Origin: Rikenellaceae bacterium
GTDB taxonomy: Bacteria; Bacteroidota; Bacteroidia; Bacteroidales; UBA932
NCBI GenBank assembly: GCA_003542575.1
Contig: DPKJ01000003.1
Span: 212,795-276,794 of the forward strand
DNA: 64,000 bases
Reading direction: 5' to 3'
Part shown: positions 1 to 9,761 of the stretch, piece by piece
Layout: each line of letters starts with the position of its first letter
Numbering within the stretch: position 1 is the first letter of the stretch
Position numbers and translations under genes: made by a program
Notes under the pieces: model-generated
Told to the model about the DNA's origin: nothing
The model's database searches: none
What the model saw: only the letters and a program-made list of their open reading frames with translations

Positions 1-2292
1 GGAAAGATTGACACATTAAAGTTTATATCTGAATATGATTTTAGCAACGGAGGTGACTCACTTTTTGTAATAAGAAGACCAAACTCAAAAGACACAATCT
101 ATGAGCCCGGGCTATTCCTCTATATACCAAAAACAAAAGCTCTGACAAACCTCTATAAGTTTAATCTTAAACAGACGGTGAAACTTCCTATAGTGAGCGA
201 AGACAATAAAAACATGCTCTTTTACGCAAGGCTTGACACCACTAAGCAAAAAGATAAGATTATATCTATTCTTCATTACAAAGATGGCTTCAATCAGGCG
301 AAAGTGGTAGTTGATAACAATCTTAAAGGTCTCCCTGAAAACTGGAGAATCAGCGAGAACAGAGCTTTACAGTTTAATAAGGCGGGAGATAGAATTTTCT
401 TTGGAATTGCACCAATTATGCCTGAAAAAGACACAACAATTATAGACTCTGAGGTTGCAAAACTGGATATTTGGCACTATCAGGAGACATATGTTCAGCC
501 TTTCCAGCTAATAAATCTGCAGAGGGAGCTAAGAAAATCCTACCTCTCAACCATTGAGCTTAAGGAGAACCCGACACTTGTACAGTTAGCCAAAGAGGAG
601 TACCAGCTGGTTCAGGTTGCCGGAGAGTGGAGTGCAGATTGGGGATTTGCAGCATCTGACTATAAATATCAGATTGAATCTCAATGGTCTGCTAATCCGA
701 GGAGAGACCTCTATATTGTAAACATTAAGGATGGCAGCAGCAAACTTCTGCTTGAAGATGTTTACATTACAGGAGTGAGTTCATCACCTGATTCTAAGTT
801 TCTTGTTTGGTACAATAATGCCGACAAGCAGATATACTCTTACGAAATTGCCACCGAAAAGATAGTATCACTGACAAAAGGTATTGATGTCTCTTTTGCA
901 AATGAACTTGATGATACACCTCAAATGGCATCTCCATACGGTAGTGGTGGATGGGCTGCAGAAGATAAAGCAATTTACCTCTACGACAGATATGATGTAT
1001 GGCAGATTGATCCAAAAGGCCTGACCCCTGCAATAAACCTTACTGAGGGTCTTGGAAGAAAAAACAACTTTACATTCAGAATTGTCAGGCTTGACAACGT
1101 TCTATTGCCTCCGGGAACTCCAGGCATTAAAATGGAGCCGATTAAACCAAAAGAGACAATCTACTTCTCTGTTTTTGATAATAACACCAAAAACAACGGT
1201 TACTATTACAAAGAGATGGGCAAGAGAAAACCTGAAATGAAGAGTTGGATAGTTGAACCTGTTACTTTTGTTTACCTGAATAAGGCTAAAACCGGCCCGG
1301 TAATTACTTACGTAAAGCACAACTTCACAAACTCACCTGATGTTTGGGTTACAAAAGACAATTTCAAGACTCAGACCAAGGTTACAGATATTAATCCTCA
1401 GCAGAGAGATTACAATTGGGGAACTAGCGAGCTTGTAAGATGGAAATCTGCTACAGGTCTTGATGTAGATGGTATTCTGTATAAACCTGAAGATTTTGAC
1501 CCTAATAAGAAGTATCCGATGATTGTCTATTTCTACGAAAGGACATCCGATATGCTTCACTTTTACAGGGCGCCTGCTCCAAGCCGTTCAACAATTAACA
1601 TCACATACTTTACAAGTAACGGATATCTGGTATTTCTACCGGATATTTACTACGAGATTGGCTATCCGGGTAAGAGTGCACTTGACTGCATTGTACCGGG
1701 TGTTAAGATGCTTTGTGAAAACCCTTGGGTTGACAGCGAAAATGTAGCAATACAAGGTCAGAGCTGGGGCGGATATCAGGTTGCTTATATGGTAACCAGA
1801 CCAGATCTGTTCAAATGGAAAGCTGCAGGGGCAGGTGCTCCTGTTGCAAATATGACAAGTGCATACGGTGGAATCAGATGGGGTTCGGGAATGGTAAGAC
1901 AATTCCAGTACGAACATACACAAAGCCGACTTGGCAAAACTTTGTGGGAAGGATTTGACCTCTATATTGAGAATTCGCCTCTTTTCTTTGCAGATAAGGT
2001 AGAAACTCCGTTATTGATTATGCACAACGATGAAGACGATGCAGTTCCGTGGTATCAGGGTATTGAGTACTTTACAGCGCTTCGCCGTCTTGGCAAGCCG
2101 GTATGGATGCTCCAGTACAATAAAGAGAAACATAACCTAGTGAGCAGAGTTAACGCGAAAGACTTGAGTATTAGACTTTCACAGTTCTTTGACCACTATC
2201 TGAAAGGTGCACCTATGCCTGTCTGGATGAAGACCGGAGTTCCTGCAACCATGAAGGGTATTGACTGGGGATTCGAACTTACTGAGGATTAA
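1..2292 (+). CDS. S9 family prolyl oligopeptidase-like serine peptidase, 5' end outside window
   Basis: The reading frame is open from base 1, so the N-terminus lies outside the window and the GTG at 178 is not a credible start. The visible part is a beta-propeller-like region followed by an alpha/beta-hydrolase domain. The nucleophile motif GQSWGGYQ puts the catalytic Ser codon at 1762. A DDAVPW segment near 2037 supplies the likely Asp and KEKHNLV near 2127 the likely His, so the triad looks intact. By family this is an exported dipeptidyl- or oligopeptidase of the S9 type (DPP4/acylaminoacyl-peptidase group); the exact specificity cannot be read. It ends just before a strong terminator and is the last gene of its transcript. 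Confidence 0.9.
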   Translation, partial: GKIDTLKFISEYDFSNGGDSLFVIRRPNSKDTIYEPGLFLYIPKTKALTNLYKFNLKQTVKLPIVSEDNKNMLFYARLDTTKQKDKIISILHYKDGFNQAKVVVDNNLKGLPENWRISENRALQFNKAGDRIFFGIAPIMPEKDTTIIDSEVAKLDIWHYQETYVQPFQLINLQRELRKSYLSTIELKENPTLVQLAKEEYQLVQVAGEWSADWGFAASDYKYQIESQWSANPRRDLYIVNIKDGSSKLLLEDVYITGVSSSPDSKFLVWYNNADKQIYSYEIATEKIVSLTKGIDVSFANELDDTPQMASPYGSGGWAAEDKAIYLYDRYDVWQIDPKGLTPAINLTEGLGRKNNFTFRIVRLDNVLLPPGTPGIKMEPIKPKETIYFSVFDNNTKNNGYYYKEMGKRKPEMKSWIVEPVTFVYLNKAKTGPVITYVKHNFTNSPDVWVTKDNFKTQTKVTDINPQQRDYNWGTSELVRWKSATGLDVDGILYKPEDFDPNKKYPMIVYFYERTSDMLHFYRAPAPSRSTINITYFTSNGYLVFLPDIYYEIGYPGKSALDCIVPGVKMLCENPWVDSENVAIQGQSWGGYQVAYMVTRPDLFKWKAAGAGAPVANMTSAYGGIRWGSGMVRQFQYEHTQSRLGKTLWEGFDLYIENSPLFFADKVETPLLIMHNDEDDAVPWYQGIEYFTALRRLGKPVWMLQYNKEKHNLVSRVNAKDLSIRLSQFFDHYLKGAPMPVWMKTGVPATMKGIDWGFELTED

Positions 2293-2310
2293 TTTTTTCC
2301 TAATTATTAA

Positions 2311-2347
2311 AAAACCGTGCAAGTTTTGACTATGCACGGTTTTTTTG
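2311..2347 (+). terminator. Rho-independent terminator after the S9 peptidase
   Basis: Perfect 11-bp stem (AAAACCGTGCA paired with TGCACGGTTTT) with an 11-nt loop and a run of seven T. It starts 19 bp after the stop codon of the peptidase gene. Confidence 0.9.
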
Positions 2348-2427
2348 TATATTTATTGCTGCTAATCTCTGAATCCCTGAGCATTATTAATCAAAATAAA
2401 TTCGAAATTAAAAGAAATTTTCTTTTA

Positions 2428-3612
2428 ATGGCAGTATTAGGTTGTACTGCTCTTATTTTACTCTCATGTAAAAGGGAGAAAGAAGCACAAGATGAATCGA
2501 TAAAACTTATTATTAAAGATGCCCTCAACAACGAAAGAGATGCTTATCTGAGTGAAATAGCTTCATCTATCGAATATATCCCGCTTGAAACTTCAGACAA
2601 ATCTCTTGTTGCAAGTCTTCACAGGCCAATACTGATTGATGGAACATTTTATATTATAGATCATAAATGGAAGGATATAAAACGATTTCGCCGGGACGGA
2701 AAATTCCTTGGATATGTTGGAGGTTTAGGACGTGCGAAAGGGGAGTTTACCTCAGCAAACCCATTTAACTTATTTGTTGACAATGAAAAGGGCTATCCTT
2801 ATATTTTTGATAATACAAAGCTTATCGAATATAACCCGGAGGGATCTTTTGTCAGGGAGATTTATGTGCCTGACTTCAAAAACTCAAACGCCCACATATT
2901 TAAAATGATTAAATTCAGCAGTTACTATTTTATTGACGCACTTGATTTTTCATCAGGAAAATCTCATCTTATTATTCTTGATTCGCTGGGATCTCCACTC
3001 AATCAATTGCCAAATTTTGACAAACCGGAAAAATCTGAAAAGGATGGCGAATCTGATGGCCCGGTTGAATTCATGTCAGCTACCCCTGCCCATATTTATC
3101 GGTTTAACGATTTGTTGAGGATTGTTACCCCTGATTGCGATTCAATTATTTCGTTTGATAATTCACTAATAAGGAGTGTTGCTTATGTTATTGATTACGG
3201 GAATAGTAAAATGACTGGAACAGCAGGTAATGACCGGGAAAACAGCGTATCTGCTATCACAACTTTTACTACAGAGTCCGATAATGCAATTTTCTTATCT
3301 CTAAGAATCGGAGAGAATATTAAGAGTTCAGAATTTGGCGAATGGTACAGAGCGCTTTATAATAAGAGAAGCGGGGAGTTTAATTTACTGAGAAAAAAAG
3401 GCAAGAGAGATGCCATGATAAATGATTTAGACGGAGGTGTCGCTTTTTGGCCAATCAACCACAGCCCCCAAGGAGAGCTTATAATGCCGCTATCTGCTAT
3501 GGAGTTTATTGATGCGGCCGATAAAAGCAACTCTTCTGAAATGAAACGTGTTGCAGCTACACTTAAAGAGGACTCAAATCCGGTAATTGTTGTTGTCAAA
3601 GTAAAAAAATAA
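2428..3612 (+). CDS. 6-bladed beta-propeller lipoprotein (DUF5128-like)
   Basis: Lipoprotein of about 400 residues. A hydrophobic stretch ending in the lipobox LLSC is followed by a charged linker and a region with the hallmarks of Bacteroidota 6-bladed beta-propeller proteins (an IEYIPLETS segment, then repeated short strands such as FLGYVGGLGRAKGEF). The function of the family is unknown; a surface binding role is usual for such lipoproteins. The start is uncertain. The ATG at 2428 leaves a signal peptide without a basic N-terminus. In-frame GTG/ATG codons at 2317 and 2332 lie inside the preceding terminator. An ATT codon at 2407 would give a normal signal peptide beginning (I/M)KRNFLLMAVLG. 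It is probably monocistronic between two terminators. Confidence 0.8.
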   Translation: MAVLGCTALILLSCKREKEAQDESIKLIIKDALNNERDAYLSEIASSIEYIPLETSDKSLVASLHRPILIDGTFYIIDHKWKDIKRFRRDGKFLGYVGGLGRAKGEFTSANPFNLFVDNEKGYPYIFDNTKLIEYNPEGSFVREIYVPDFKNSNAHIFKMIKFSSYYFIDALDFSSGKSHLIILDSLGSPLNQLPNFDKPEKSEKDGESDGPVEFMSATPAHIYRFNDLLRIVTPDCDSIISFDNSLIRSVAYVIDYGNSKMTGTAGNDRENSVSAITTFTTESDNAIFLSLRIGENIKSSEFGEWYRALYNKRSGEFNLLRKKGKRDAMINDLDGGVAFWPINHSPQGELIMPLSAMEFIDAADKSNSSEMKRVAATLKEDSNPVIVVVKVKK

Positions 3613-3649
3613 TTATAATTACTTTTCATCGTTAATGCTGTAAATCAAA

Positions 3650-3681
3650 AAGGGGTTGTCTCACGACAGCCCCTTCTCTTT
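3650..3681. terminator. Bidirectional terminator between convergent genes
   Basis: AAGGGGTTGTC pairs with GACAGCCCCTT (one G-U pair) around a 4-nt loop, with A-rich sequence before and T-rich sequence after. It lies between the stops of the beta-propeller lipoprotein (plus) and the C25 peptidase operon (minus), and can serve both. Confidence 0.8.
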
Positions 3682-3697
3682 ACATAACACAAAATAC

Positions 3698-5986
3698 TTA
3701 ACCCACACTTAATCTTTTGATGCTTTGCAGCACCTCACGCCTCAATTCTTCGGGTGTGGTCCCATCTTTGAACATATTATTGAGTGAATCAATAATCATA
3801 TTTTTCTTAATGCTCCAGTTAAACCATCCTAAAGCCTCAGCAAGGGTAATCCTAACCTTTAGATCGTCTGAATTGTCCCTTAAAACCAAAAGCAGATCCT
3901 CAACCTGAGCGTGATTATTATAATTACGCAGCATCCTGATTGCTGAAATCCTGCGCGAGTTTTCGGATGTTTTATCCTTAATGGTTGCTAGAGAATTTGT
4001 CCACCTTTTATTTTGCGATTTGTAATAACCCACAAGTTGATCTATTCTCTTTTCACCATTAATGAGTGTCGATCCGGCAACCTGCCTCTCTATCTCTTTG
4101 CTCACAAGATTGAGGTTGAACATATCCAGAGAGTTTTGGGCTGCATATTGCACCCTTTGACTCTCGTCTGAAAAGATAATAGTATGTACAAGAGGCTCTA
4201 TAAGTCTCTCATCTCCTGAGTAACCTGCAAATCTTGCTGCATTCCTTCTTATAAGTTCGTAAGGGTCATTCAGACCAAGAACAAGTGCCTGAACAAGGTT
4301 TCTGTCGTTCATGTCTATCATCCTCTTTAGCGCCTGCATCCTGACAATGTAATTCTTATTCTCTTTAAAGGTCAACAAAAGCAGATCTGAGAACCCCGGA
4401 GGGGGATTTTTGGAAAGCTGTTTAAGGGCCAGAGCTTTGAGATTTGGGTTTTCGCTTTTGAAGTAATCCATCCAGATCTTAGTCTCGCGGCTGTTAAGGG
4501 CAAGTTGCCTGTTTAACAATTTACCTTTATCGGCAGAAGGTTTGTCTCCTGAGCCGGCAGTGAAACGGAATGTAGGGTCACCAATCAGGTGAGACTCCAG
4601 GGTCTGTATCTCTTTTTGCCAGAAGCCTATTCTTACTCCCTCAGCGAGCATACCGATAAGTTCCATCGACCATTTGTCCTGAAGAACATTAACTGTGTTC
4701 CCCTGTGTCACCACTGTATTGCCTTCTCCAAAAATATGATATCCTGCAACATACCCTGTCTGATGAAAAGAGGCATTATAGCAAGCATCAAAAATTGAGA
4801 CTCTTGGCTGGAATTTCAGAGGGATTAAATCGGGAAGGGTAATGTTAACATTTGCTGCAATGAGAGAGTCCTCTCTCTTTTTGGCATCCAGGTTCTCCTG
4901 ATCAAAGAATTTTTCATTAAATCCGTACTCCTCTATCATGGTTTTCCTGAAGTTTTCGGCCCTCTCTCCTCTGTATCTGCGGTAAATATTTCTTACACTT
5001 GCAGAGAGAGCCTCCATTGGGCCTCTTGGAATATATGCTGCAGATGCAACTACAGGAGCAGAAGTCCTTCCGGGAACATATCCCAAAGCATTAGGAGCAG
5101 GAAACTCTCCGTTTATGTATTGAGTATCAAAAGCTCCATGTTCATGAAAAACAAAGAGATCGGTTCCCTCCTTTTGCATCCTCTCATAAAGCTTAAACTT
5201 CATAAAGGGATCCTGTCTGAAGTTATAGAAGGCATTCCCTCTTGAATCTTTGAAAGCCAGTGGGAACTGCTCCTTTATTGCAAACTGCTGGTTTTGCCAA
5301 ACTGTAAGGCAGTCGGAGTTGTATCCGTGACCGTTAAAGAAGATAACTCTGTCGACATAATTAAGCTCTCTGTGAGCCGCAGCAGCCTTGAGAAGGTATC
5401 TTCCCAGAAGTTGGTTTTTATCAACTCCGTAATCAGACGGTGGCATCATTCGGGCTGAGTAAAATTCGCTTGAAATCTGCTGAGGAGAACTCTCTTTAAG
5501 ATTATAATAGAAGTGCAGAGGATTTTTCTCATCCTGTTTTATGAACTCAAATTCAAGATCAAGATCATCATAAAATCTGTCCGATGTTACAGATGACTCA
5601 AACATTGGAAAATTATCTTCGTCCATTTTAAACGCTGTTGTGGCATGCTGGAAATTTCTAATCCTGACTACCGGTATATTCCCCACAAATACAGCTCCCT
5701 CCATAACGGGACGCTTATTATATATGGCTCTTATCTCCTCTCTGAGTACAATCGGGTCGCTCCACTCTCCTATGAGCATAACAACGCCAAGCCCTTCATT
5801 TTCAAGAGCTTTTTTGTATTCTCCAATCTCTTTTTCAACAGCACTATAGCTATCTTTATCAATAACAATCAGGAACCTCGTATCAAAGCGGCCCCCGGCA
5901 GGAATTATCCTGCTTTTGGCCTCTGCCTGTGACACTGTTATAAACAAAATTACAAACAGAGATATTATATTTATTACTCTTTTCAT
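3698..5986 (-). CDS. C25 (gingipain-like) cysteine peptidase with C-terminal HEAT repeats, copy A
   Basis: 762 residues, with a signal peptide ending near AEA (residues 21-23). Residues about 35-480 resemble a caspase-fold C25 peptidase. A strand ending in FHEHG gives the likely catalytic His283 and IFDACYN gives the likely Cys402. A conserved SDRFYDD block lies near 135 and ESHLIGDPTF closes the domain. Residues about 500-762 are repeated helical pairs of HEAT type (for example LIRRNAARFAGYSGDERLIEPL). No type IX secretion C-terminal domain was recognised, so a periplasmic location is as likely as a surface one. It is the last gene of the minus-strand operon, 10 bp after copy B, and the longest of three paralogues. 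A second GHG motif at 219-221 is not conserved in copy B and is probably not catalytic. Confidence 0.85.
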   Translation of the reverse strand: MKRVINIISLFVILFITVSQAEAKSRIIPAGGRFDTRFLIVIDKDSYSAVEKEIGEYKKALENEGLGVVMLIGEWSDPIVLREEIRAIYNKRPVMEGAVFVGNIPVVRIRNFQHATTAFKMDEDNFPMFESSVTSDRFYDDLDLEFEFIKQDEKNPLHFYYNLKESSPQQISSEFYSARMMPPSDYGVDKNQLLGRYLLKAAAAHRELNYVDRVIFFNGHGYNSDCLTVWQNQQFAIKEQFPLAFKDSRGNAFYNFRQDPFMKFKLYERMQKEGTDLFVFHEHGAFDTQYINGEFPAPNALGYVPGRTSAPVVASAAYIPRGPMEALSASVRNIYRRYRGERAENFRKTMIEEYGFNEKFFDQENLDAKKREDSLIAANVNITLPDLIPLKFQPRVSIFDACYNASFHQTGYVAGYHIFGEGNTVVTQGNTVNVLQDKWSMELIGMLAEGVRIGFWQKEIQTLESHLIGDPTFRFTAGSGDKPSADKGKLLNRQLALNSRETKIWMDYFKSENPNLKALALKQLSKNPPPGFSDLLLLTFKENKNYIVRMQALKRMIDMNDRNLVQALVLGLNDPYELIRRNAARFAGYSGDERLIEPLVHTIIFSDESQRVQYAAQNSLDMFNLNLVSKEIERQVAGSTLINGEKRIDQLVGYYKSQNKRWTNSLATIKDKTSENSRRISAIRMLRNYNNHAQVEDLLLVLRDNSDDLKVRITLAEALGWFNWSIKKNMIIDSLNNMFKDGTTPEELRREVLQSIKRLSVG

Positions 5987-5996
5987 TCCTTAACTG

Positions 5997-8159
5997 TTAA
6001 CGCATGTAAACTTCAATTCTGTTTATGCTCTTCAAAAGCTCATCTTTAAGCGCTTTATCTGTATCCGGTTCAGAGGCAATCTTTTTAAAGGCACTGAGAA
6101 TACTCTCTCTTTTCTCCGAAAGGGTAAACCATCCCAAGGCCTCAGCCAGTTTTACTCTCAATGTCAAATCCTCTGAATTGTCTCCAAGAACTTTTATAAA
6201 ACTATCAACCTTAGTGTGATAAGCATTATTTCTAAGCATCTTAACAGCAGATATCCGCACATTAACTGGCTTGCTCTTATCTGTTACTGCATCTGCCATT
6301 TTTGCTATACTGCGTCTTGAGGCAAGAGTTTTGTCAAAGTTTTCCAGTGCTGACTCTTTATCATAGTAGCTTTTATTGTCTGCAAATTGTCTCTTAATCT
6401 CATCAGAAAGCTTCTCCATATCCATCATATCAAAGCAGAACATAGAGTTGAAAAAGACCCTCTCATCAAGATAGTCATTTACATAAACCGAAGCCACATA
6501 TGGAATATAGCTGTCACTGCCAATTCTTGCCATAGAATAGAGGCTCTTTCTTCTGATAAATTCATAAGGATCATAAAGAGACCGTTTTATGAGAGTGCCA
6601 AAATGTTCTGTATTGAAATACTGTAAAAGGTGATATGCCTGTAAACGTAACATATAGCTTTCTGAAATGTCATATGTCTTAACCAATAATTCCGGTAAAT
6701 CACTGAATTCCAAACTAAAAAGCTTATGTAGCGCAAGCCCCTTTAGTTCGGAGTTGCTCTCTGTCTTAAACAGATTTAACCAATATGCTGTATCGTTAGA
6801 GTAAAATTCAATCTTTGCCCTCTCCTCTCCTTTAAAAGAAAATGTAGGGTCTCCAATGATATGTGATTCAAGAATGTTGGTCATCAAAGCCCACTCACCA
6901 ACACTAAAGCCCATTCCCAGCAAACCCATAAGGTCTGAAGATGATTTGTCCTGCAATACATTTACGCTGTTGCCAAAAGCAACCAGAGTTTTACCATCTG
7001 CAAAAACATACTCACCGGCAATATACTTATCCTCTCTGAAGTCCGCGTTGTAGCAGGCATCAAATATTACCATTCTGGCATTAGGCTTAATTTGCAGAAC
7101 ATCTTCAAGAACAATTCCTGTACGAATTTCATCCAGAGAGTCTTTAAATAACCTATCTGGATCAGAGACACCTGCAAACCAAGAAGAATCAACAATATAG
7201 TGGTTCATCCAGGCCTGTTTCATCTTCTCCCTCTCCTGTTCATTTTCCACCTTTCTAAGAGCATCTCTGAACAATCTTCTGGCTGCTTCGGAATACTCAT
7301 CTATTCCTTTGCTCATTGGAGTGGCCGTTAAATATTGTCTGTGAGGCATTCCGTGCTCATGAAAAATCATAAGATCCATCTCGTCTCTTCTCAGCTCATC
7401 AATAACAATATCCTTCATGTATGGATACATGTTGTAAAGAAGAAACTTAACAGAGTTCTTGTCATAAAAGGCTTTCGGAAATTGCTCTCTCAGGGTATGC
7501 CCCTCCTCTTTCCAGGCAGTCAGGCTATTTGAAAATGAGCCTTCGCCTGTAAATGATGTTATGATATTAAGTTCGTTTTCCTTTGCCCTTTGAGCAACAA
7601 GTTTTTTAAAGTACCATCTGATCTGAGCATAACCATCATCTCCGGGAAGGGTGGGTTTTAATCTTCCGCTGTAAATATCTGATGATATCTTTTGCGGAGA
7701 GTCCCATCTCAGGGAGTAGTAATGAAAAAGTTTGTTAACTGAGTCTTTGCCCAGATAATCAAACTTTAAATCAAAATCGTCATAAAACCTATCGGATGGA
7801 ACAGAGGAGCTCTTATAGGGAAAGAGCTCCTGGTCCATCTTAAAGGCAGAAGTAAAGTGTTGAGCATCCCGTATCATCGCAATCGGAATCTGGCCGATAA
7901 AAATCGCACCTTTCAGATTATTGCTCTGATACATATTGTACAGGACATCCTTTACCTGTACGGGGTCGCTCCACACCCGGGCAACCACTACAGCTGAGAA
8001 TCCCTCATTCTCAAGCACAGATCTGTAGTTATCGATTTCGGCTTTACAAGCCGCATAAGTGTCATTGTCAACAATTATTGCAAACCCTCTCTCTGCTCCT
8101 GAAACGGAAGCAGAGAGAAGAGTTGCAAAAAGAAACAGTGTCAGTAACTTTCTATACAT
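5997..8159 (-). CDS. C25 (gingipain-like) cysteine peptidase with C-terminal HEAT repeats, copy B
   Basis: 720 residues from the ATG at 8159; a GTG one codon upstream is less likely. The signal peptide ends near VSGA (residues 19-22). It has the layout of copy A: SDRFYDDFD block near 122, likely catalytic His269 in FHEHG and Cys369 in IFDACYN, ESHIIGDPTF at the domain end, then HEAT-like helical repeats to the C-terminus. The GHG of copies A and C reads GEG here (residues 205-207), which supports the FHEHG histidine as the catalytic one. It is the fifth gene of the operon, 13 bp after the DUF6850 barrel gene. Role inferred: cleavage of a protein substrate linked to the receptor encoded upstream. 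Confidence 0.85.
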   Translation of the reverse strand: MYRKLLTLFLFATLLSASVSGAERGFAIIVDNDTYAACKAEIDNYRSVLENEGFSAVVVARVWSDPVQVKDVLYNMYQSNNLKGAIFIGQIPIAMIRDAQHFTSAFKMDQELFPYKSSSVPSDRFYDDFDLKFDYLGKDSVNKLFHYYSLRWDSPQKISSDIYSGRLKPTLPGDDGYAQIRWYFKKLVAQRAKENELNIITSFTGEGSFSNSLTAWKEEGHTLREQFPKAFYDKNSVKFLLYNMYPYMKDIVIDELRRDEMDLMIFHEHGMPHRQYLTATPMSKGIDEYSEAARRLFRDALRKVENEQEREKMKQAWMNHYIVDSSWFAGVSDPDRLFKDSLDEIRTGIVLEDVLQIKPNARMVIFDACYNADFREDKYIAGEYVFADGKTLVAFGNSVNVLQDKSSSDLMGLLGMGFSVGEWALMTNILESHIIGDPTFSFKGEERAKIEFYSNDTAYWLNLFKTESNSELKGLALHKLFSLEFSDLPELLVKTYDISESYMLRLQAYHLLQYFNTEHFGTLIKRSLYDPYEFIRRKSLYSMARIGSDSYIPYVASVYVNDYLDERVFFNSMFCFDMMDMEKLSDEIKRQFADNKSYYDKESALENFDKTLASRRSIAKMADAVTDKSKPVNVRISAVKMLRNNAYHTKVDSFIKVLGDNSEDLTLRVKLAEALGWFTLSEKRESILSAFKKIASEPDTDKALKDELLKSINRIEVYMR

Positions 8160-8172
8160 CACAAATTTCTAT

Positions 8173-9741
8173 CTAGAATATAAAGCCTAATCCAATGTTT
8201 GTCTGAACGCGGCTGTTATCCCCTTCAATTGGTTTATAGTAATCGAGGGCTGCTTTAAGGTAGAATCCTGCTTTGCTCATTTTACCAAGTCCTGAATAAA
8301 GAGATAACTCCCCTCCAATCTTGTAGTAGCTCTGCTTTAAGAATTCGAAATCGGGTGTCATAAACTGAGTTATTATAATTGACCCCGGATCGGCTCCTCT
8401 GTAGTGGTAGCTTCCATCAAAGTTGTTTTTATATGTAAATCCCGCACCAGCAAGTAGTTTGGTCTCGCCTCCCAAAGCTATGTTTGCTTTGGCATCTGCT
8501 CCAAAATACATGTTCTTGATAATCATTCTTGAATGAGGCATAATATAATCTTCGTCATTACTTCTGTAGTTTGTAAAGAGACCTGCTTTCCATTTATAAT
8601 CGTGGTCTGCCCCTCTGAAGAAATCTAATCTTGCAGAGATATCCTCCTGATTATATGTCGAGCGAACGCTGCTGTAAAGGTCAACCCACTGTTGCACCTC
8701 ATAGGTATTGTCAAGAACCTGTACATGCTCTATTCCGTCAGTACTTCTATTGGAGTATGATATTTCAAGACGGCTGACATTATCACAGTTTTTAACCACG
8801 ATTAACCTGGCATCCATCAGTTCACGAACTACACTACCCTCTTTCTTTGGTTTGGTAGGAGTACTTATGACATCTTCAACGCCATAGTCGTATTTTCCTT
8901 CCAATAGAAATTTAATATCTGAAAAACCATAAGAGTACTGAACTGCAGCACCTACCTTGTTCCCATTGTAAACAAAGCGACCAAGAGATTGGAGGCCCCC
9001 CACAACCGAAGGATAGTAGTTGCCCAGACCCTTCATAACATAAACGTCATGATTGATCTGTGAGTTACTGTTTGTAGTTCCTGATTCCTGTACCAGATTC
9101 TCATAAACAAAGTTGACTCCCACTGCATGGTTATTAAAAAGCGCAACCAAAGCAGGTTTGATGTTTATTGTGTAGAAATAGGTCTCAGATCTTGGGTCAA
9201 CCTGTTTGGCCCCCGTACTTGCAAAGTACTCTCCCTGGATTCCAAGAATAACCCTTTCCCAGAGTGGTTGACTTGCAACCTTCATTTCAAGTCTGTAGTC
9301 CTGTTTTTTCCAGTCGCTGATATTTGGGTCAACAGGATAGAAAGGCATTCCTCTCCCGGGATCGAGCATTGTAGTATTGAACTGTGTGTTTCTCTGCATC
9401 TCATTGTTGAAGGAGAATTTCCCCCAGGCATATCCAGTTCCCAACTTTTGTCCCCCTTCGGTTGATACTCCCAAGAGCCTCTCTCTGTCACCATCCTGCA
9501 ACTTTTTAAAATCACCGCTTTTAAGCTGGTATGTAAAATCGACGCTGCTGAAGTTGTACATCTCATCCAATGTAAGACCGGCTCCGTTTGTGGTGTTAAA
9601 CCACAGTGATTTAGCCTTAAGCAGCTCTAAAGAGGCCGGACTGTTTTTATCCGCCTTCTGGGCTGATGCCGGTTGTACGGCAAAGAGCGTAAGCATTAGT
9701 ACTCCTGCCCAGTATATATATTTAACTTTTCTCATTTTCAT
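8173..9741 (-). CDS. DUF6850-like outer-membrane beta-barrel protein, operon 1
   Basis: About 522 residues. A signal peptide ends in PASAQ and is followed by a long series of amphipathic strands ending in an aromatic residue (terminal GLGFIF), typical of an outer-membrane barrel. I place it in the DUF6850 family from its length, pattern and position next to a DUF4876 gene; the family has no known function. Three starts are possible: ATG at 9762, which overlaps the upstream stop as TAATG and would couple translation; ATG at 9741, chosen here because it gives a compact signal peptide (MKMRKVKYIYW); and ATG at 9735. The second triad in this window has the homologous gene in the same position. 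Confidence 0.75.
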   Translation of the reverse strand: MKMRKVKYIYWAGVLMLTLFAVQPASAQKADKNSPASLELLKAKSLWFNTTNGAGLTLDEMYNFSSVDFTYQLKSGDFKKLQDGDRERLLGVSTEGGQKLGTGYAWGKFSFNNEMQRNTQFNTTMLDPGRGMPFYPVDPNISDWKKQDYRLEMKVASQPLWERVILGIQGEYFASTGAKQVDPRSETYFYTINIKPALVALFNNHAVGVNFVYENLVQESGTTNSNSQINHDVYVMKGLGNYYPSVVGGLQSLGRFVYNGNKVGAAVQYSYGFSDIKFLLEGKYDYGVEDVISTPTKPKKEGSVVRELMDARLIVVKNCDNVSRLEISYSNRSTDGIEHVQVLDNTYEVQQWVDLYSSVRSTYNQEDISARLDFFRGADHDYKWKAGLFTNYRSNDEDYIMPHSRMIIKNMYFGADAKANIALGGETKLLAGAGFTYKNNFDGSYHYRGADPGSIIITQFMTPDFEFLKQSYYKIGGELSLYSGLGKMSKAGFYLKAALDYYKPIEGDNSRVQTNIGLGFIF

Positions 9742-9761
9742 AGTATTGATGTTGTTAAACA

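Noticed and set aside
5325..5333. GHG motif of C25 copy A (residues 219-221) as catalytic His
   Set aside because: Copy B has GEG at this place, while the later HEHG/HHHG is kept in all three and precedes the DAC strand as expected for the caspase fold.
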